Position numbers and translations under genes: made by a program | Shown here: positions 25,939 to 35,589 of the stretch, in pieces | Position numbering within the stretch: position 1 is the first letter of the stretch | How the letters are laid out: the number at the start of each line of letters is the position of its first letter | The notes under the pieces: model-generated | Told to the model about the DNA's origin: nothing | What the model saw: only the letters and a program-made list of their open reading frames with translations | The model's database searches: none | Assembly (NCBI RefSeq): GCF_006352475.1 | Contig: NZ_VCMZ01000001.1 | Span: 744,001 to 808,000, forward strand | Reading direction: 5' to 3' | Source: Acinetobacter pullicarnis | GTDB lineage: Bacteria > Pseudomonadota > Gammaproteobacteria > Pseudomonadales > Moraxellaceae | Length of the DNA: 64,000 nt

Positions 25939-26027
25939 GCATAACCACTGTAAATTGATTTGAGTATGCGCTGCGCTAAAGAAAGCTAGGTGTTAAAGCG
26001 AATGATTTAACTAAATGATCAGACAAT

Positions 26028-26054
26028 AAAAAAGCGACTTCTTTGGTCGCTTTT
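26028..26054. terminator. Bidirectional terminator
   Basis: A short stem with core AAAAGCGAC / GTCGCTTTT around a 7-nt loop, flanked by A and T runs, between the convergent Amt-like gene and rsfS. Confidence 0.78.
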
Positions 26055-26067
26055 CTTGTATTCGATA

Positions 26068-26475
26068 TTAGACTTGTGCGGCAGATTCAGGATTACCACG
26101 CCATAAACTTTCAAGATCATAAAATTTACGGGCAGTTGGCAGCATGACGTGTACAACCACAATGCCTAAATCGATGAGGATCCATTCTGCATCACGTTCA
26201 CCTTCAACACCAATCGGGCGGAAGCCAGCTTTACGTGCTTCATCAGCAACGTTGTCGGCAAGTGCTTTGACATGACGTGTTGATGTTCCGCTCGCAATCA
26301 CGATTGCATCTGAAACATTACTGATGCGGCTGACATCAATTTCAACAATTTCTTTGGCTTTTACATCAAGAAGTGCTTCATGAACAACTTTCAAACAAGC
26401 GTTGATATCTTGCTGTTGGGTAGATATGGAGATTTCGTGAGAATTAGAAGCGCGTTGTGATGGTTCTAAATTCAT
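26068..26475 (-). CDS. rsfS: Ribosomal silencing factor RsfS
   Basis: A 135-aa protein of the RsfS/YbeB/Iojap family. It binds L14 on the 50S subunit and blocks subunit joining when nutrients are scarce. Conserved features are DAIVIASGTSTRHVKALADN, GVEGERDAEWILIDLG and the VHVM segment near the end. About 20 extra residues at the N-terminus precede the usual domain, so a later start is possible, though no better ATG is obvious. The usual neighbour nadD is not in the window. Confidence 0.93.
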   Translation of the reverse strand: MNLEPSQRASNSHEISISTQQQDINACLKVVHEALLDVKAKEIVEIDVSRISNVSDAIVIASGTSTRHVKALADNVADEARKAGFRPIGVEGERDAEWILIDLGIVVVHVMLPTARKFYDLESLWRGNPESAAQV

Positions 26476-26606
26476 ATGAAGAATATTTTCCTGAAAAATG
26501 ATTCACTGGTTAATATAACGTCTTTGGCTGCAAAATTCAAATTTTGCGGTTGGATAGACCACTATTTTGCAGTGCTATCGATCTAAAACAATGCGATTCG
26601 ATTTTA

Positions 26607-27398
26607 TTACATGGTTTCGCTTGGAAAGTAACGCTGTTTCCATTGCAAGCTCTGTAGCGAAATTTGGCTGGGGACATATTCTGCTGCGACAAAGCCAGTA
26701 TAACCACTTTGTGCAATGGCTTGGAAAAATCCGGTGAAATTGAGTTCTGCGGTGTCTGGTTCATGGCGACCGGGACAATCTGCAAATTGGATATGTGCAA
26801 TGTGCTGGCGATTATTTTGAAAACATTGAATGACATCTTCACCCATCATCGCCATATGGTAACAGTCATATTGCAGTTTTAAATTTGGACGCTGAACCCG
26901 TGTCAGCAAGTCTTGTGCTTGAGCCATGCGCTGAATTAAAAAACCAGGCATATTGATGCCATTGATCATTTCAATCACGGGTTGAATATTATGTGCTGCT
27001 AAACGATCACAGGCCAAGCGTAAATTTTGTGTCAGGGTATCTAAACAGTCTGCATATGCAATGCCTTCGGGTTGTTTACCGACGAGAATATTTACAGTCG
27101 GCACCTGTAATTGGCTGGCATAGGCAATCGCTTGCTCGATGGCTGCGGCAAATTCAGCTTCACAGCCAGGCACACCAGCAAGACCACAACCACCTTGCAT
27201 CAGGTCGCCTGCGGGGACGTTAATTAAGCAAAGTTGTAATTGATGTTGTGACAGTGCTGTGGCAATTTCGTCAATACTGTGCACATAAGGAAATTGAATT
27301 TCAACCGTATTGAAGCCCTGTGCTTTGGCCAATGCAAAACGTTGTAATAGCGGAACTTCTGTAAAAATCATCGAAAGATTAACGGCAAGTTTTAGCAT
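26607..27398 (-). CDS. hyi: Hydroxypyruvate isomerase family protein
   Basis: A 263-aa TIM-barrel isomerase close to E. coli Hyi: starts with AVNLSMIFTEVPLLQRF, then INVPAGD, ILVGKQPEG, the metal-site VIEMINGINMPGF, and KLQYDCYHM. Hyi interconverts hydroxypyruvate and tartronate semialdehyde. The next gene upstream encodes a beta-hydroxyacid dehydrogenase of the tartronate-semialdehyde-reductase type, 75 bases away on the same strand, so the two make a plausible glycerate route. OtnI-type 2-oxo-tetronate isomerase is the main alternative. Glyoxylate carboligase is not in the window. Confidence 0.85.
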   Translation of the reverse strand: MLKLAVNLSMIFTEVPLLQRFALAKAQGFNTVEIQFPYVHSIDEIATALSQHQLQLCLINVPAGDLMQGGCGLAGVPGCEAEFAAAIEQAIAYASQLQVPTVNILVGKQPEGIAYADCLDTLTQNLRLACDRLAAHNIQPVIEMINGINMPGFLIQRMAQAQDLLTRVQRPNLKLQYDCYHMAMMGEDVIQCFQNNRQHIAHIQFADCPGRHEPDTAELNFTGFFQAIAQSGYTGFVAAEYVPSQISLQSLQWKQRYFPSETM

Positions 27399-27473
27399 GG
27401 AACCATTCCCTTGGTGCGGTCGAATAATAATTAGATTCGCGTTGCAGCGTGTTGTTCAGCCAATTTTGTTGGG

Positions 27474-28343
27474 CTATTTCGAAAGTTCAACCTGCTGAAT
27501 CACTGTGGATAAATCTGCTTCTGCAAAACCTTGAGTTTGATGTTGATGCAGTTGCTGTAACGCTTGAGTGGCGACGGGAATATCCAATTTAAATGTAGCA
27601 GCCAGTGCAACTGCATTGTTTAAATCTTTAGATAAAGTCTTCACTTTCCATTGCACTGGTTCAAACTGATGTGTGGCCATCCGTGGCGCTAAAATTTGAA
27701 AGGGTTTAGAGTCGGCAAAACCGCCTGCAAGTGCTGGAGCTAAAAGCGTGGTATCCACACCAGCTAGATCTGCCAAGGCGACGGCTTCTGCGATGAGGCT
27801 GCTATTGGCTGCCACAATTAATTGGTTGCAGATTTTGGTGGCTTGCCCCGTACCGACTTCGCCCATACGGGTCACGCGCTGTGTAAGAACTTGATAGATT
27901 GGATTTAGTGCCTCGATCACCTGAGAATCACCGCCTGCAAAGACCACAAGGCTCCCTTGTTCCGCACCGACGACACCACCAGATACAGGAGAGTCGATCC
28001 AAGTAACCTGTAACTGTGCTGCTTGGTGAGCCAGTTGATGGGTGCAAGCGACTGAAAGACTAGAAAAATCAACAATGATTTGTCCAGCAGTTAAATAGGG
28101 AGAAAGTTGTTCAAATACCGATTGCACGGCATGGTCATCTGCAAGACACAGCAAGACCGTCGGGTAGTCCCCAATATCTGCAAGTTGCAATGCAGTTGCG
28201 CCAATTTCAAGCAGTGGCTCACAGGCAGAAGCGCTGCGGTTCCAGACTGCAACATCTAAACCCGCATGTAATAAGCGAGTCGCCATACGTGTTCCCATTA
28301 GCCCCATACCAATAAAGGCAATTTTCGGTTGCTGCAAATCCAT
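27474..28343 (-). CDS. NAD(P)-dependent beta-hydroxyacid dehydrogenase (tartronate semialdehyde reductase/3-HIBDH family)
   Basis: A 289-aa enzyme of the 3-hydroxyisobutyrate dehydrogenase family. The N-terminal Rossmann motif is IGMGLMGTRMA, the substrate loop SPVSGGVVGAEQGSL and the catalytic Lys lies in ATKICNQLIVAANS. The Rossmann fingerprint and neighbourhood with hyi point to GlxR-like reduction of tartronate semialdehyde to glycerate; other short hydroxyacids are possible. AAGGAGAAGTAACAA before the ATG is a good ribosome site. It sits 79 bases after the crotonase gene on the same strand. Confidence 0.85.
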   Translation of the reverse strand: MDLQQPKIAFIGMGLMGTRMATRLLHAGLDVAVWNRSASACEPLLEIGATALQLADIGDYPTVLLCLADDHAVQSVFEQLSPYLTAGQIIVDFSSLSVACTHQLAHQAAQLQVTWIDSPVSGGVVGAEQGSLVVFAGGDSQVIEALNPIYQVLTQRVTRMGEVGTGQATKICNQLIVAANSSLIAEAVALADLAGVDTTLLAPALAGGFADSKPFQILAPRMATHQFEPVQWKVKTLSKDLNNAVALAATFKLDIPVATQALQQLHQHQTQGFAEADLSTVIQQVELSK

Positions 28344-28422
28344 TTGTTACTTCTCCTTGGTCTGATTGGGTTAAGCGAGGAATGAGGGTTTTAGGCGACT
28401 ACACCGTGTGCTTTATACGCTG

Positions 28423-29211
28423 TTACTTGTATTGACGCGGTTGAAATTGAACTTCAGGGTTCTTGTCTTTTTTGCGTGCCAAAATACTATTTTTACCCAA
28501 TAACAATTTGAGTTGCCAAATTTTTTCCAAACGTAAGGCTTTGTTTGGCGTATTTTGCATGGCATCCAAAACACGCTTTACTGCAACCAAGGCATCTGGT
28601 GAGCGTTGTTGCATTTCTTGTGCAATGCTCAGTGCTTTGTTGAGTGGCTGTTCATCGAGGTGTGTGACCAGACCAATTTGTTGTGCATAGTGACCATCAA
28701 AGATTCGAGCGGTGAGACTCAGTTCTTTGGCCAGATCGATTCCAACGAGGCCTTTGATTGAACGTGTCAATCCCATATCGGGTACCAATCCCCAGCGACT
28801 TTCCATAATTGACATTTGCGTATTTGGATGCGCAATACGGATATCCGCTGCCAATGCCAATTGCATTCCTGCACCAAAGCAAAAGCCTTCAACTGCCGCA
28901 ATGACAGGAACAGGCAATTCTTGCCAAATTAAAAAAGCTTTTTGAAACAGGCTCTGTCCTGGTTTGATCAGTTCCCACGCTGCATAGAGTTTATTTTTCG
29001 GATCATTTAAGTCGCTTAAGTCAATTCCTGCACTAAATACCTGTGCTTCACCCGTGAGTACCACGCAGCGGATATTTCGATCTTTTTTAATTTTTTCAGC
29101 AACGTTGACCAACTCACGCAATAGATCAAAGCTCATTGCATTACGTTTTTCTGGACGGTTTAGGCTGACGGTTGCAATGCCATCATTGATTTCAATACTA
29201 ACTAGTGCCAT
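28423..29211 (-). CDS. Crotonase/enoyl-CoA hydratase family protein
   Basis: A 262-aa crotonase-fold enzyme. The oxyanion-hole segments are VFSAGIDLSDL and GFCFGAGMQLALAADIR. Glu residues are present where enoyl-CoA hydratase has its two catalytic acids (SIMESRWGLVPD and AKELSLTARIF), so hydratase or isomerase activity on acyl-CoAs is likely. Length is normal. First gene of a leftward group with the hydroxyacid dehydrogenase and hyi; the metabolic link to those two is not obvious and the group may be chance. Confidence 0.88.
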   Translation of the reverse strand: MALVSIEINDGIATVSLNRPEKRNAMSFDLLRELVNVAEKIKKDRNIRCVVLTGEAQVFSAGIDLSDLNDPKNKLYAAWELIKPGQSLFQKAFLIWQELPVPVIAAVEGFCFGAGMQLALAADIRIAHPNTQMSIMESRWGLVPDMGLTRSIKGLVGIDLAKELSLTARIFDGHYAQQIGLVTHLDEQPLNKALSIAQEMQQRSPDALVAVKRVLDAMQNTPNKALRLEKIWQLKLLLGKNSILARKKDKNPEVQFQPRQYK

Positions 29212-29341
29212 GAATTTTCACTCTTATTTATTTTCAGCCGCAGCATAGCATGCGTTCAGCGGCGAGAGATGACAGTGCAGTCACGGAAAAAGGCTTGTAC
29301 TTGGAGCGGAAGTCATCCCACCGAAGTCCGATGGGATGAAC

Positions 29342-32146
29342 TTAGTGATGTAAGACTTTCTCTGCAGCAGCAACCACATCATCCATAACATGTTTTAGTT
29401 CCTCTAGGCGCTGCGTGACCTCATCGATAAATGCTGGGTCGGCTTTACGTCGTTCTTTACGTAAGGTCGATACAAACTGTTCAAATTCAGCCGTCACATG
29501 CTGCAACTTTGGCGTACCGACATAGCGTGTTGCACCAGAAAGACGATGAATCACATGCTCAAGTTGCGGGAAGTCTTCGAGTTCAATTAACTGCTGAATT
29601 TCCGTAATTTCTGTCGGGAAACTGTCAACCAACATCTTCAGGAGGTCTTGTGCCAAATCTTCTTTGTTGGCAGCCAGCTGTAAGCTTTGCTTCCAGTCTA
29701 AAATTTGTGGGTCAACCCGTTCAATATAAACCGTTTTTTCAGTTTGTTGCAGTGGTTTAATAAACTTGTCGCTGGTCCAATGCGTCAGAATTTGAATGAT
29801 TTGCTCAATTTGAATCGGTTTGGTGACATAGTCATCCATGCCGACTTTGAGCAGTTTTTGTTTTTCATCTGCAAGGGCATGTGCCGTCAATGCGATGATA
29901 GGCATACGCATACCATCTAAAGTGGATTCAAGCGAACGAATGGCACGTGTGGTATCAATTCCCGACATGACTGGCATTTGAATATCCATGAACACCAGAT
30001 CAAAGGGTTTTAAACCTTGTTCAACCCGTTGTTGGATAATCTGTAGTCCTGCTTGACCGCTTGATGCCTTGGTGGTTTCAACATTGAGTTCACCCAATAA
30101 TGCTTCAAGGACGATTAGATTTGGCATGTGATCATCAATCGCCAAAATATGTAAATCTCGATCCTTAAAGTCATCGTTAAGTTCGGGTGCAAGCAGCGGC
30201 TTGTTTTCTAGCAATTGAATCAAGGCTGTACGACTTAATGGCTGATACAGCGCACGTGCTTTAAACTGATGCAGCATATTGGGGTCTAAGGTCATTTGAT
30301 AACCATAAACAGCAAGATTGCCTTGATAGCGATTGCGAATTTCTTTGAGTAATGCTTCGGTATCACCACTGTGGTCAACAATGAGCCAAGTATCATCACT
30401 GGCATTTGCCAATGAGTTCAAGCGGCTAAACAAATCGAGAATCGATTGGGTTTCCGTATGTTGAACTTGATAATTTTCCAAATAATGACGTAATACATGT
30501 GCTGTTGCAGGGTGGGCAACAAATGAAACCACATGCATATCTGAGAAGTTCTGATGTTCAACAAATGCATTCTGGGTTAGATCAAACATGGCTGTAAACC
30601 AGAAGGTTGAGCCTTTTTCGGTGGGTGCTCGTTCTTGGTTGTCTTCAAAGCCAATTTGCCCATGCATCAAGTTGACCAATTGTTTAGAAATTGCCAAGCC
30701 GAGTCCAGTTCCACCAAATTGGCGGGTTACCGATGCATCACCTTGAGAGAACGATTCAAATAAACGTTTACGATCTGTACCACTTAAGCCAATGCCGCTG
30801 TCCTGCACACTGAAATGCAGCAGCCATTGATTGCTGCTGTGTTGTTCTGTACGTGCACGAACAATAATTTCACCATCTGGAGTGAATTTAATCGCATTTG
30901 AAATCAGATTGGTCAAGATTTGTTTGACGCGCAATGCGTCACCAATCACATAACGTGGGACATTGTCGGCATAGTAAAAGGCCATATCAATTTGCTTTTG
31001 TGCAGCCAGTGGCGACAACATATCCATCACATCAAAAATGGCTTCTTCTAAGTCAAAGGGTGCTGTTTCGAGTTCCAGTTTACCTGCATCAATTTTAGAA
31101 AAATCAAGTACATCATTAATGAGTGCCAACAAATGTGCCGATGATTTACGAATGGTTTGTAAATATAGGGTTTGCTCGTGGTTGAGGTTTTCTTGACGCA
31201 GCATCAAGTGAATAAAACCATCAATACTATTTAAGGGGGTGCGTAATTCATGGCTGATATTGGCCAAGAATACCGATTTGGCTTGATTGGATGAAATCGC
31301 TTGGTCACGTGCTTGTTTATACGTAATGTTTTGCACTTCAAGGGTGTCGAGCGTACGGCGTAAATCGTCTTCTGTTTGTTCGGTGTGTTCTTTTAATTCG
31401 AGAAAACTAAAATGTAGTCGTTTTACCACACTGGCAATGTCACGTTGTAAAAGTCGTAATTCTCCAGTGCTATTAATCACCATATGCTGATCTAAGGTAT
31501 CTGCACTTAAGCGTTGTAACTGCATCCGTATTTCATACATCGGTGCAATCCAGCGTCTAGAGTAAAAATTCAGACACAGTAAAAGCAACAAGAGTGTTAA
31601 TAAACCGGTTGCAATCAGGACGATGAGAACGCGATACCGCGTAATAGCAAGCGGTTGATTGTCGAGTTCAATCACCAACCATTCACTTTTTTGTGGCGCT
31701 GCTGTATTTAAACGCATTCCATATAAGTAGTTGCCATTATTGGCAATCGGGCCAAAAAAAGTTGCATTTTGGGGAATCTTGGGCCAATCACGTTTATTGC
31801 GATAACCGACACTTAATACGTTTTGCTGTTGGCTGTTTAAAACCACGGCGCTGATTACATGTTTTTCATTTAGAATGCTTTGAAGAATAGTTTCAGCTTG
31901 TTGTTTTTTTTGAGGATTCAGTTGTTGTAATCGAACCAGTTGCTCAGCGGTATATTGATGCCGAGCTAAGATCTCAATCGCTTTAAAGCGTTGTTTTGCG
32001 GTAGATGAATTCGCTGTTTCATGCATCACCAGAAGAGCACCAACAAAGGCGAGTACCATGATTGGGACGAAAATTAAAGCAATCAACTGCCCATAGGCAT
32101 GGTTGAGTTTTAAACGTTTGTAGAGCTTTCTGTTGAAATTAGACAT
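29342..32146 (-). CDS. barA: Hybrid sensor histidine kinase BarA/GacS
   Basis: A 934-aa tripartite sensor kinase. Order: TM1 about 20-41, a periplasmic sensor of about 130 residues, TM2 about 173-195, HAMP, phosphoacceptor His about 299 (ISHELRTPLNS), ATPase motifs (NAIKF, GGTGLGLAISK), a degenerate receiver-like stretch, a true receiver with Asp about 721 (FMDIQMPVMSG) and an HPt domain with His about 867 (HRLSGATRYVG). This layout matches BarA/GacS, which phosphorylates UvrY/GacA and drives small-RNA control of carbon use and virulence. The partner regulator is not in the window. A GTG at 32158 behind GGGGA is an alternative start. Divergent from cysM. Confidence 0.94.
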   Translation of the reverse strand: MSNFNRKLYKRLKLNHAYGQLIALIFVPIMVLAFVGALLVMHETANSSTAKQRFKAIEILARHQYTAEQLVRLQQLNPQKKQQAETILQSILNEKHVISAVVLNSQQQNVLSVGYRNKRDWPKIPQNATFFGPIANNGNYLYGMRLNTAAPQKSEWLVIELDNQPLAITRYRVLIVLIATGLLTLLLLLLCLNFYSRRWIAPMYEIRMQLQRLSADTLDQHMVINSTGELRLLQRDIASVVKRLHFSFLELKEHTEQTEDDLRRTLDTLEVQNITYKQARDQAISSNQAKSVFLANISHELRTPLNSIDGFIHLMLRQENLNHEQTLYLQTIRKSSAHLLALINDVLDFSKIDAGKLELETAPFDLEEAIFDVMDMLSPLAAQKQIDMAFYYADNVPRYVIGDALRVKQILTNLISNAIKFTPDGEIIVRARTEQHSSNQWLLHFSVQDSGIGLSGTDRKRLFESFSQGDASVTRQFGGTGLGLAISKQLVNLMHGQIGFEDNQERAPTEKGSTFWFTAMFDLTQNAFVEHQNFSDMHVVSFVAHPATAHVLRHYLENYQVQHTETQSILDLFSRLNSLANASDDTWLIVDHSGDTEALLKEIRNRYQGNLAVYGYQMTLDPNMLHQFKARALYQPLSRTALIQLLENKPLLAPELNDDFKDRDLHILAIDDHMPNLIVLEALLGELNVETTKASSGQAGLQIIQQRVEQGLKPFDLVFMDIQMPVMSGIDTTRAIRSLESTLDGMRMPIIALTAHALADEKQKLLKVGMDDYVTKPIQIEQIIQILTHWTSDKFIKPLQQTEKTVYIERVDPQILDWKQSLQLAANKEDLAQDLLKMLVDSFPTEITEIQQLIELEDFPQLEHVIHRLSGATRYVGTPKLQHVTAEFEQFVSTLRKERRKADPAFIDEVTQRLEELKHVMDDVVAAAEKVLHH

Positions 32147-32297
32147 GACTCGAGCCACTTTTTCCCCATGCCGCGCATATTAACATGCTTTAGAAAAAAT
32201 GATGGTGCTTTAAACGGTCAGATTAAAAAGCGATGAAATGGGTGCAGCTTGGGTTATTTTTTCATACAATAGCGGCACCTCGTTCAAGGTTGATACC

Positions 32298-33221
32298 ATG
32301 CGCCATATTTCACCAGATTTTTCAACTGACCAATTTAAACTTGATGATTATGTTGGAAAAACCCCTTTAGTTCGTTTGCAGCGCTTGGCCAGCCATACTC
32401 AAGCAACCGTATTGGCGAAGCTAGAAGGAAATAATCCAGCTGGTTCTGTGAAAGATCGTCCAGCATATAACATGATTATGCAAGCGGAAAAGCGCGGTGA
32501 AATAAAGCCTGGGGATACCTTGATTGAAGCCACTAGTGGCAATACCGGTATTGCATTGGCGATGGTTGCAGCCATGCGTGGCTATAAAATGAAATTGATC
32601 ATGCCAGACAACATGAGCCAAGAACGCAAAGATGCGATGCGTGCTTATGGGGCTGAATTGATTGAAGTGACCAAACAACAAGGCATGGAAGGTGCGCGCG
32701 ACCTTGCACTTGAGATGCAACAAAATGGACAAGGCTTTGTGCTGAATCAGTTTGGCAATCCAGACAATGTTGAAGCGCATTATCTCACTACGGGTCCTGA
32801 AATTTGGGCGGAAACGGGCGGTAAAATCACCCATTTTGTCAGTTCAATGGGAACCACAGGCACCATCATGGGGGTGTCTAAATATTTAAAAGAACAAAAC
32901 CCAGATATTCAAGTGATTGGCCTACAGCCTGAAGATGGCGCCAGCATTGCGGGGATTCGTCGTTGGCCAGAAGCCTATTTGCCATCTATTTTTGAGCGTA
33001 GCCGTGTGGATCAAACTTTAGATATTCCGCAAATTGAAGCTGAAAAAACCATGCGTCAATTGGCACGCCAAGAAGGCATTAGTGCTGGAACATCATCGGG
33101 TGGTGCGGTTTGGGCCTCGTTACGTATTGCTGAACAAAATCCAAATGCTGTCATTGTGTGCATTGTATGTGATCGCGGCGATCGTTATTTATCAACAGGT
33201 CTGTTTTCGGTTGAAGACTAA
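32298..33221 (+). CDS. cysM: Cysteine synthase B
   Basis: A 307-aa PLP enzyme making cysteine from O-acetylserine and sulfide or thiosulfate. The PLP Lys lies in NPAGSVKDRPA; EATSGNTGIALAM and SSMGTTGTIMG bind the cofactor phosphate and substrate. The VKDRPA context and the Arg-rich GIRRWPEAYLP loop are CysM rather than CysK traits. The start at 32298 is chosen because upstream in-frame residues do not look like the family, and AAGG lies nine bases before; an ATG at 32238 is possible. It is divergent from barA. Confidence 0.95.
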   Translation: MRHISPDFSTDQFKLDDYVGKTPLVRLQRLASHTQATVLAKLEGNNPAGSVKDRPAYNMIMQAEKRGEIKPGDTLIEATSGNTGIALAMVAAMRGYKMKLIMPDNMSQERKDAMRAYGAELIEVTKQQGMEGARDLALEMQQNGQGFVLNQFGNPDNVEAHYLTTGPEIWAETGGKITHFVSSMGTTGTIMGVSKYLKEQNPDIQVIGLQPEDGASIAGIRRWPEAYLPSIFERSRVDQTLDIPQIEAEKTMRQLARQEGISAGTSSGGAVWASLRIAEQNPNAVIVCIVCDRGDRYLSTGLFSVED

Positions 33222-33326
33222 GTTGACGCTTTGGTTTAGTATTGAATTGAAGATTGTATTGGCGTCTTGAACGTTCAATAGAACCAACAGAATTGAAGTC
33301 AGGTAACTTGGGAGTACGTCTGCGCT

Positions 33327-34145
33327 ATGCGCCTGCCAGTTTTAGTGTTTGATATTGAGACGCTGACCGATTTGAAATCGGGCGCGCATTTATATGGGCT
33401 AGATCTAGAACAAGCCGATTTAGAACAGGCTTTGACCAAGTTGCGTCGCCAAGAGTCAGGTATGGATTTTCAGCGCTTGCCGCTGCACGAAATTGTCTGT
33501 ATCTCAGGCTTATGGATCGATGAAAATGGTGGTATGCGCCTGTTTTCATTCAGCCAAGCGCAATGGAGCGAAGCAGAAATTCTAAGCAAGTTTTTATCTA
33601 TTTTTGATAAACGTCATCCGACTTTAGTCAGTTGGAATGGTTCGCAGTTTGATTTACCTGTAATCTTATTCCGTGCGATGTATCATGGCTTGTCAGCGCC
33701 AAGTTTGTTTGATCAAGGTGAAATTGATCAGCAGAAACGCTATAATAACTACCAAAATCGCTACCACCATCGTCATGTTGATTTAATGGATGTGATGGCC
33801 ATGTTTAATGGTCGCCATTTTCAAAAGCTTGATGATGTTGCGCACTTACTTGGCTATCCGGGTAAGCGTGGGGTTTCTGGTTACTTTATTCCTGACTATG
33901 TGAAACATCAGCAATGGCTCGAACTGAGTAGTTACTGTGAAGGTGATGTCTTAAATACATGGTTGATCTATTTGCGTTGGAGCTTGTTAAAAGGCCAAAT
34001 GCTGAGTGAAGACCATCGCTTATGGATTGAAGCCACGATTACTTACTTACAAACACAACCTCAGCAACAAGATTTTTTACAGTCTTGGCGCGAGACGTCG
34101 CAGCACACTGCGTTTACAGCGTCAGATTTTTCTGGCCCTCTCTGA
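33327..34145 (+). CDS. Predicted PolB-type 3'-5' exonuclease
   Basis: A 272-aa DnaQ-like exonuclease of the PolB-related exo2 family. The acid residues are visible: ExoI VFDIETLTD, ExoII SWNGSQFDLPV and ExoIII with YCEGDVLNTW. No polymerase domain follows, so it acts on its own, perhaps in repair or RNA processing; its biology is little known. It starts about 100 bases after cysM and rlmD begins 12 bases after its stop, so the three likely form one transcript. Confidence 0.88.
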   Translation: MRLPVLVFDIETLTDLKSGAHLYGLDLEQADLEQALTKLRRQESGMDFQRLPLHEIVCISGLWIDENGGMRLFSFSQAQWSEAEILSKFLSIFDKRHPTLVSWNGSQFDLPVILFRAMYHGLSAPSLFDQGEIDQQKRYNNYQNRYHHRHVDLMDVMAMFNGRHFQKLDDVAHLLGYPGKRGVSGYFIPDYVKHQQWLELSSYCEGDVLNTWLIYLRWSLLKGQMLSEDHRLWIEATITYLQTQPQQQDFLQSWRETSQHTAFTASDFSGPL

Positions 34146-34157
34146 TTAGGTCGAATT

Positions 34158-35534
34158 TTGAAACGTCGCTTCAAAGCTCCAACATCTGCATTACCCCATT
34201 ATGTTTTTCAAGTTGAACGTCTTTCCCACGAAGGTCGCGGTATCGCACACTATGGGACAGACCCGTCACACCCCACTGAAAAGCATGGGAAAAAAGTTTT
34301 CATTAGCAATGCCTTACCTGGTGAGATTGTGCGTGCTCAGCTAACCCATCAAAGTGCTAAGTTTGAACAAGCACAACAAATTGAATTGATGAGTGCACCA
34401 AGTCCACAGCGTACAGAACCGATGTGTCCGCATTTCGCTGAATGTGGTGGCTGTAGTCTGCAACATATTCATCCAGATCAGCAAATTCAGCTTAAGCAAG
34501 AAATGCTGCAATCTCATTTACAACATTTTGCTGGCATTATGCCAACAAGCTGGCTGCCAGCTTTGCGTACTACACGTTCTGATTACCGGCATAAGGCGCG
34601 TATTGGTGTGCGCTATTTACCGAAGAAACAGAAACTTGTTATGGGTTTTCGAGAAGCACAAAGCAATCAATTGATAGCGATTCAAACTTGTAAAGTGTTG
34701 GATATTGCACTGGATCAGCATTTGCCAGCTTTACATGCATTGTTGCAGGGTTTAGATGGAAGGGCAGATATTGGTCATATTGAGCTGGTGAAAGGCCACT
34801 CAGAGATTGCATTATTGGTACGCCATACCGCAGCGCTTTCTCAATCAGATCTTTTAAAGTTGCGTGAGTTTGCGCTTGAACGGCAATGGCAGCTGTATTT
34901 GCAACCAGCCGCAAGTGATTCAGTGCATCGCGTTGATCAGCCTGAAGCGGCCAGTCGTTTGCATTATCGTTTTGACAGTGAAGATTTAGTATTTGGTTTT
35001 CACCCAACTGACTTTATTCAAGTAAACGCAGAGATAAATGTCAAAATGGTCAATCTGGCATGTGAGTTGCTTGCGCTAGAACAAGGTCAATCCGTTTTAG
35101 ACTTATTTTGTGGTTTGGGTAACTTTTCACTGGCTTTAGCACGACGGGTTGGGCCACAGGGCCGAGTGGTGGCGGTTGAAGGAAGTGATGCGATGGTGCA
35201 GCGAGGTACAGAAAATGCACAGAAAAATAATATCACTAATGTTACATTTCACGCACAAGATTTAACAAAAGATTTTTCACAGAAACCTTGGGCAAATCAA
35301 GGGTTTGATGCATTATTAATAGATCCGCCTCGCGCGGGTGCAGAACAGGTCATGCAGTATCTACCTCGTTTTGGTGCACGGAAAATAGTTTACGTTTCAT
35401 GTAATCCTGCAACCTTGGCGCGTGATGCTGGTATTTTAGCCAAGTATGGGTATGTGTTAAAACAGGCAGGCGTAATGGATATGTTTACACATACTGAACA
35501 TGTCGAATCCATTGCTTTATTTGAAAAAAATTAG
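34158..35534 (+). CDS. rlmD: 23S rRNA (uracil-1939-C5)-methyltransferase RlmD
   Basis: A 458-aa SAM enzyme that methylates U1939 of 23S rRNA. It has an N-terminal TRAM domain ([16 protein letters not shown]), iron-sulfur cysteines in [14 protein letters not shown], the SAM site [16 protein letters not shown], and the catalytic [11 protein letters not shown]. The start appears to be TTG at 34158; no ATG occurs before the TRAM domain. TAGG seven bases upstream is a weak ribosome site. It lies between the exonuclease gene and relA. Confidence 0.95.
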   Translation: MKRRFKAPTSALPHYVFQVERLSHEGRGIAHYGTDPSHPTEKHGKKVFISNALPGEIVRAQLTHQSAKFEQAQQIELMSAPSPQRTEPMCPHFAECGGCSLQHIHPDQQIQLKQEMLQSHLQHFAGIMPTSWLPALRTTRSDYRHKARIGVRYLPKKQKLVMGFREAQSNQLIAIQTCKVLDIALDQHLPALHALLQGLDGRADIGHIELVKGHSEIALLVRHTAALSQSDLLKLREFALERQWQLYLQPAASDSVHRVDQPEAASRLHYRFDSEDLVFGFHPTDFIQVNAEINVKMVNLACELLALEQGQSVLDLFCGLGNFSLALARRVGPQGRVVAVEGSDAMVQRGTENAQKNNITNVTFHAQDLTKDFSQKPWANQGFDALLIDPPRAGAEQVMQYLPRFGARKIVYVSCNPATLARDAGILAKYGYVLKQAGVMDMFTHTEHVESIALFEKN

Positions 35535-35589
35535 CGCTCATCGATTAAAATGGAGAGCGGAATGAATATTTGCTTGAGAGGAGAAGGGT

